43,674 nt of DNA from RGIG5579 sp045590715 (GTDB lineage: Bacteria; Bacillota; Clostridia; Oscillospirales; SIG627): NCBI GenBank assembly GCA_045590715.1, contig JAZNRO010000024.1, positions 1 through 43,674 on the forward strand, in the 5' to 3' direction. The notes under the pieces were generated by a model, which was not told where the DNA came from, ran no database searches, and was given only the letters and a program-made list of their open reading frames with translations. The position numbers and the translations under genes were made by a program. This document shows positions 39,948-43,674 of this stretch, piece after piece (within the stretch, counting starts at the first letter, position 1; each line of letters begins with the position of its first letter).

Positions 39948-42314
39948 ATGTATCAGGTAAACAAACGTGACGGAAAGACCGTAGCATTTGAGATTTCCAA
40001 GATCTCTTCCGCCATCAAACTGGCTTTTGAAGCCTGCGAAAGAAATTACAATGACAATATCATCGACTTTTTGGCGCTGAAGGTTACCTCTGATTTTGAG
40101 CCCAAGGTAGAGAATGATATCGTTGCCGTAGAAGATATTCAGGACAGTGTAGAAACCGTTCTGGTACAGGCCGGCTATGCCGACGTGGCAAAGGCATATA
40201 TTCTGTACCGCCGTCAGAGAGAAAAACTCCGTAATATGAAGTCTACCCTGGTGGACTATACCGACATCGTAAACCAGTACGTAAAGAATATCGACTGGCG
40301 TGTAAAGGAAAACTCTACCGTTACCTATTCCGTAGGCGGTCTGATCCTGAACAACTCCGGTGCCATTACCGCAAACTACTGGCTCAGCGAAATTTACGAT
40401 GACGAAATCAGCCAGGCACACAAGAATGCTGACCTTCACATTCACGACCTTTCCATGCTCACCGGTTACTGTGCCGGTTGGTCTTTAAAGCAGCTGATCG
40501 AAGAGGGTCTTGGCGGTGTTGCCGGAAAGATCACTTCCGCTCCCGCAAAGCATCTTGCTACCCTCTGTAACCAGATGGTAAACTTCCTTGGTATCATGCA
40601 GAATGAGTGGGCCGGCGCGCAGGCATTCTCTTCCTTTGATACCTACCTTGCTCCCTTTGTAAAGGTAGACAATTTAAGCTACGACGCAGTAAAGAAGTGC
40701 ATTGAGTCCTTCGTTTACGGCGTGAATACCCCCAGCCGTTGGGGTACCCAGGCTCCCTTCTCCAACATTACTCTGGACTGGACCTGCCCCCCCGACCTGG
40801 AAGACGAGTACGTAATCGTAGGCGGTAAGCGCCTTGACTTTAAGTACGGCGACTGTAAGAAGGAAATGGATATGGTAAACCGTGCCTTCATCGAAATCAT
40901 GATCGAAGGCGACGCCAACGGCCGCGGATTCCAGTATCCCATCCCCACCTACTCCATCACCCGTGACTTTGACTGGTCCGAAACCGAGAACAACAAGCTT
41001 CTCTTCGAAATGACCTCCAAGTACGGTACTCCCTACTTCTCTAACTACGTAAACAGCGATATGGAACCCTCTGACGTTCGTTCCATGTGCTGCCGTCTCC
41101 GTCTTGACCTTCGTGAACTGAGAAAGAAATCCGGCGGCTTCTTCGGTTCCGGCGAAAGCACCGGTTCCGTTGGCGTTGTTACCATCAATATGCCCCGTAT
41201 CGCTTACCTTTCCGAAAACAAGGAAGAGTTCTACAAGAAGCTGGATCATATGATGGATATTGCCGCTCGTTCTCTGAAGATCAAGCGTACCATCATCACC
41301 AAACTCTTGGATGAAGGTCTGTATCCCTACACCAAGCGTTACCTTGGCACCTTCAACAACCACTTCTCTACCATCGGTCTTGTTGGTATGAACGAAGCAG
41401 GCCTGAATGCCAAGTGGATCGGCAAGGATATGACCCATAAGGAAACCCAGGAATTCACCAAGGAAGTACTCAATCACATGCGTGAGCGTCTCTCCGACTA
41501 CCAGGAGAAGTACGGCGACCTTTACAACCTGGAAGCTACTCCCGCAGAATCTACTTCCTTCCGTCTTGCCAAGCACGACCGCAAGAGATATCCCGATATC
41601 CTCTGCGCTTCCGACGGAGAAGTTCCTTATTACACCAACTCTTCTCACCTGCCCGTAGGCTATACCGACGATATCTTTACCGCTCTGGATATCCAGGACG
41701 AACTGCAGACCCTTTACACCTCCGGTACCGTATTCCACGCCTTCATCGGCGAGAAACTGCCTGACTGGAAAGCGGCTGCTTCCATCATCCGCAAGATCTC
41801 CGAGAACTACCGTCTGCCTTATTACACCCTGTCTCCCACCTACTCCGTATGTAAGGAGCACGGTTATATCGCCGGCGAACAGTATCAGTGTCCCAAGTGC
41901 GGCAAGGAAACCGAAGTTTACAGCCGTATCACCGGTTACTACCGTCCCGTAAAGAACTGGAACGACGGTAAGAGCCAGGAATACAAGGAAAGAAAGACCT
42001 ACGACATTCTGGGCTCCAAGCTCACCCGTAAAGGTCCCAAGGAAGAGGAAAAGGCAGAAGAAAAGAATACCGCTTTCTTAGCAGACGGCGTTTACCTCTT
42101 TGCTTCCGCAACCTGTCCCAACTGTAAGATCGCTACCCAGCTTCTGGATAAGGCGGGTGTGTCCTTTAATAAAGTAATGGCACAGGAAAACGTAGCCCTT
42201 ACCGAAGGCCTTGGCATTAAGCAGGCTCCCACTCTGGTAACGGTAAAAGACGGCGAAATTGAAAAGTTCGTTTCCGTTCCCGGCGTGAAGAAGTACATTC
42301 AGTCCGTTCAGTAA
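39948..42314 (+). CDS. nrdD: Anaerobic ribonucleoside-triphosphate reductase with fused glutaredoxin-like domain
   Basis: A 788-residue class III reductase making dNTPs without oxygen. Domains: an N-terminal ATP-cone (about 1-90) for allosteric control, then the glycyl-radical barrel with LTGYCAGWSLKQ and SMCCRLRLDLRE. A zinc site C-x2-H...C-x2-C (Cys635, His638, Cys648, Cys651) is followed by the glycyl-radical loop ITGYYRPVKNWN with Gly663. After an acidic linker, residues ~713-788 form an extra glutaredoxin/thioredoxin-like domain (YLFASATCPNCK, Cys723 and Cys726; cis-Pro region QAPTLVTVKDG). ATG 39948 has GAAGGAG 7 bases upstream; an ATG at 39942 would be only 1 base away. The fused domain probably re-reduces the enzyme. 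Confidence 0.95.
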   Translation: MYQVNKRDGKTVAFEISKISSAIKLAFEACERNYNDNIIDFLALKVTSDFEPKVENDIVAVEDIQDSVETVLVQAGYADVAKAYILYRRQREKLRNMKSTLVDYTDIVNQYVKNIDWRVKENSTVTYSVGGLILNNSGAITANYWLSEIYDDEISQAHKNADLHIHDLSMLTGYCAGWSLKQLIEEGLGGVAGKITSAPAKHLATLCNQMVNFLGIMQNEWAGAQAFSSFDTYLAPFVKVDNLSYDAVKKCIESFVYGVNTPSRWGTQAPFSNITLDWTCPPDLEDEYVIVGGKRLDFKYGDCKKEMDMVNRAFIEIMIEGDANGRGFQYPIPTYSITRDFDWSETENNKLLFEMTSKYGTPYFSNYVNSDMEPSDVRSMCCRLRLDLRELRKKSGGFFGSGESTGSVGVVTINMPRIAYLSENKEEFYKKLDHMMDIAARSLKIKRTIITKLLDEGLYPYTKRYLGTFNNHFSTIGLVGMNEAGLNAKWIGKDMTHKETQEFTKEVLNHMRERLSDYQEKYGDLYNLEATPAESTSFRLAKHDRKRYPDILCASDGEVPYYTNSSHLPVGYTDDIFTALDIQDELQTLYTSGTVFHAFIGEKLPDWKAAASIIRKISENYRLPYYTLSPTYSVCKEHGYIAGEQYQCPKCGKETEVYSRITGYYRPVKNWNDGKSQEYKERKTYDILGSKLTRKGPKEEEKAEEKNTAFLADGVYLFASATCPNCKIATQLLDKAGVSFNKVMAQENVALTEGLGIKQAPTLVTVKDGEIEKFVSVPGVKKYIQSVQ

Positions 42315-42331
42315 AAAAATCAAGCAAAATA

Positions 42332-42352
42332 GGGCGGGGCATTGCCCCGCCC
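42332..42352 (+). terminator. GC-rich intercistronic hairpin between nrdD and the flavoprotein gene
   Basis: GGGCGGGGC and GCCCCGCCC form a perfect 9-bp stem around ATT. No T run follows, so it is a weak terminator at most. It may instead protect the nrdD mRNA end or set lower expression of the downstream gene. Confidence 0.6.
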
Positions 42353-42373
42353 GTATTGATAAGAGGTATAACA

Positions 42374-43288
42374 ATGTATGATATCGTAATCGTGGGAGCC
42401 GGCCCTGCAGGACTGACTGCCGCTATTTATGCAAGAAGAGCCAATAAGACCGTACTCATTCTGGATAAGGGAGCCTTTGGCGGACAGATCACCTTCTCTC
42501 CCAAGGTGGAAAATTATCCCGGTTTCACCTCTGCCAGCGGTACGGAACTTGCCGATGCTTTTGTGGAGCAGGTGCTCAGCCAGGGCGCAGACGTTGAGGT
42601 GGAAAACGCCATCCAGATCCGTGATCTTGGTGACCGCAAGGTGGTTCTCACCGAAGAGGGAAGCGAATACGAGTGCGGCGCGGTGATCCTTGCTTTGGGT
42701 GCCCGTCACCGTCACCTGGGTCTGCCCGGTGAAGAAAAGTTTATCGGAGAGGGTATCTCTTTCTGCGCTGTATGTGACGGCGCTTTCTATCAGAATAAGA
42801 CCGTAGCTCTCATTGGCGGCGGAAACTCCGCGCTTCAGGAAGCCATTCTTCTTTCCGAAACCTGTGAAAAGGTGTACGTGATCCAGAACCTTCCCTTCCT
42901 GACCGGTGAGAAGCGTCTGGAAGAGATCCTTCGCGGCAGAAGAAACGTAGAGATCATTACCGAAACGGTGGTTTCTGCCATTGCAGACGGGGATACTTTC
43001 CACGCTATTACCCTGAAAAATACTGCCAGCGGCGAAGAAAAGGAACTGGAAATTGCCGGTATGTTCGTTGCCATCGGTCTGGTTCCCGAAAACGGCGCTT
43101 TTGCGGATTTTGCCGATCTGGATAAGGCCGGTTATTTTGATTCCGGTGAAGATTGCCTGACCAAAACCGAAGGCATCTTCGTAGCAGGGGACTGCCGCAG
43201 AAAAGGCGTTCGCCAGGTTACTACCGCCACGGCTGACGGTGCTACCGCCGCTGTTGCCGCATGCAGATATCTGGAAATGAAAGCATAG
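42374..43288 (+). CDS. Thioredoxin-disulfide reductase-like flavoprotein
   Basis: A 304-residue FAD enzyme of the low-molecular-weight thioredoxin reductase family. FAD-binding motifs are GAGPAG near residue 8 and GIFVAGDCR near 268. The redox pair is CAVC at Cys131/Cys134. The nucleotide loop GGGNSALQEA is kept, but the HRRxxxR motif that binds the NADPH phosphate in E. coli is replaced by QNLPFLT (about 171-177), so NADPH is probably not the donor. NADH or a ferredoxin-type donor is possible. ATG 42374 has AGAGGT upstream. It lies 59 bases after nrdD, whose fused glutaredoxin-like domain is a likely electron acceptor. Confidence 0.88.
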   Translation: MYDIVIVGAGPAGLTAAIYARRANKTVLILDKGAFGGQITFSPKVENYPGFTSASGTELADAFVEQVLSQGADVEVENAIQIRDLGDRKVVLTEEGSEYECGAVILALGARHRHLGLPGEEKFIGEGISFCAVCDGAFYQNKTVALIGGGNSALQEAILLSETCEKVYVIQNLPFLTGEKRLEEILRGRRNVEIITETVVSAIADGDTFHAITLKNTASGEEKELEIAGMFVAIGLVPENGAFADFADLDKAGYFDSGEDCLTKTEGIFVAGDCRRKGVRQVTTATADGATAAVAACRYLEMKA

Positions 43289-43295
43289 AACTTTC

Positions 43296-43335
43296 AAAAA
43301 AGAAAAGAGGCTTTTGCCTCTTTTCTCTTTTTTGG
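43296..43335 (+). terminator. Terminator after the flavoprotein gene
   Basis: AAAAGAGGC and GCCTCTTTT pair around TTTT, extended by A and T runs with one bulge. Confidence 0.85.
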
Positions 43336-43389
43336 GGAGAAAATTTTATAGCGAAAAATTCGATTTTTTGTAAATTTTAATAGAAAGAC

Positions 43390-43418
43390 TTGTATTCTTT
43401 TCTTCCTTGGAGTAAAAT
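43390..43418 (+). promoter_or_regulatory. Sigma-A promoter of the last gene
   Basis: TTGTAT at 43390-43395 and TAAAAT at 43413-43418 have a 17-base spacer. AAGGAG at 43471-43476 precedes the ATG at 43482. Confidence 0.65.
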
Positions 43419-43481
43419 GTAAGATAAGAATGTAGTCTTCTTTTTGTACTTGCAAAAAGAGGTTTGATTAAAGGAGTTTTT

Positions 43482-43674
43482 ATGGCAAATATTCCGGATG
43501 GAAATAAAAAGATAGAAGATTTACAGAAAAAGTCTGTGAAAGCCAGCGCCAAGGCGCAAGCACAGCGGAGAAAAAAAAGGCTTATCACCGTTTTTTGTAT
43601 CATCGTTGTGGTTCTGCTATTACTTTTTGGTGCCTATCACCTGATCTTAAATCATTACCTTGGAAAACTGAATT
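43482..43674 (+). CDS. N-terminal part of a membrane protein, possibly LytR-CpsA-Psr family
   Basis: 64 residues are visible before the window ends. A polar, lysine-rich cytoplasmic segment (MANIPDGNKKIEDLQKK, then AQRRKKR) leads into one transmembrane helix at about 34-52 (LITVFCIIVVVLLLLFGAY), then LILNHYLGKLN. A basic tail, a single anchor and a following xLGKxN segment are common at the start of LCP enzymes that attach glycopolymers to peptidoglycan, but the catalytic domain is outside the window. The family call is a guess; type II membrane topology is well supported. Confidence 0.5.
   Translation, partial: MANIPDGNKKIEDLQKKSVKASAKAQAQRRKKRLITVFCIIVVVLLLLFGAYHLILNHYLGKLN

Noticed and set aside
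40674..41861. A 395-codon open frame on the minus strand
   Set aside because: Antisense to nrdD, whose identity is certain.

Overview
The window is a stretch of chromosome from a low-to-mid GC Firmicute, most likely an anaerobic, spore-forming member of the Clostridia. The evidence is a SpoIIE sporulation phosphatase, a class III oxygen-sensitive ribonucleotide reductase with NrdR boxes, a GTP-type PEP carboxykinase, YfmF/YfmH-type M16 proteins, strong AGGAGG ribosome binding sites and sigma-A promoters of TTGACA-17-TATAAT type. Most of the window is well-ordered housekeeping DNA with clear promoters and hairpin terminators. No tRNA, rRNA, CRISPR array or insertion sequence was seen.

Layout: (1) 1-3868 holds the tail of an MsmK/UgpC-type sugar ABC ATPase, a sodium-dependent NSS transporter and pckG on the minus strand. 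(2) 3958-11790 is one tight operon: yfmF, yfmH, lgt, folD and three paralogous exported trigger-factor-like proteins. (3) 11791-18828 holds a LysR regulator divergent from a six-gene podovirus-like virion cassette: portal, scaffold, HK97-fold coat, connector, tail-hub propeller and a coiled-coil protein. It has no terminase, integrase, lysis or replication genes. (4) 18890-20515 is rnhA-mnmA. (5) 20689-33050 is a seven-gene operon with a strong promoter. It encodes a 1057-residue solute-binding protein, two permease pairs, an NHL-TPR-Yip1 membrane protein and a secreted DUF5696-type protein, with no ATPase or regulator of its own. (6) 33070-35651 is rpsO-pnp with a leader that can mask the rpsO ribosome binding site. 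(7) 35711-39117 holds a possible small membrane protein, spoIIE with a Spo0A-type promoter, and a small lipoprotein. (8) 39133-43334 is nrdG-nrdD with two NrdR boxes, followed by a thioredoxin-reductase-like gene. (9) The window ends inside the N-terminus of a membrane protein that may belong to the LCP family.

How the parts work together: lgt would lipidate two of the three foldase-like lipoproteins made from the same transcript. NrdD carries a fused C-terminal glutaredoxin-like domain and the next gene is a thioredoxin-reductase relative, which suggests a self-contained electron path to the reductase. The large transport operon probably borrows a shared MsmK-type ATPase, for which the truncated first gene is a candidate. 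The most unusual element is the intact but minimal phage-capsid cassette. The second is the large transporter and secreted-protein locus.
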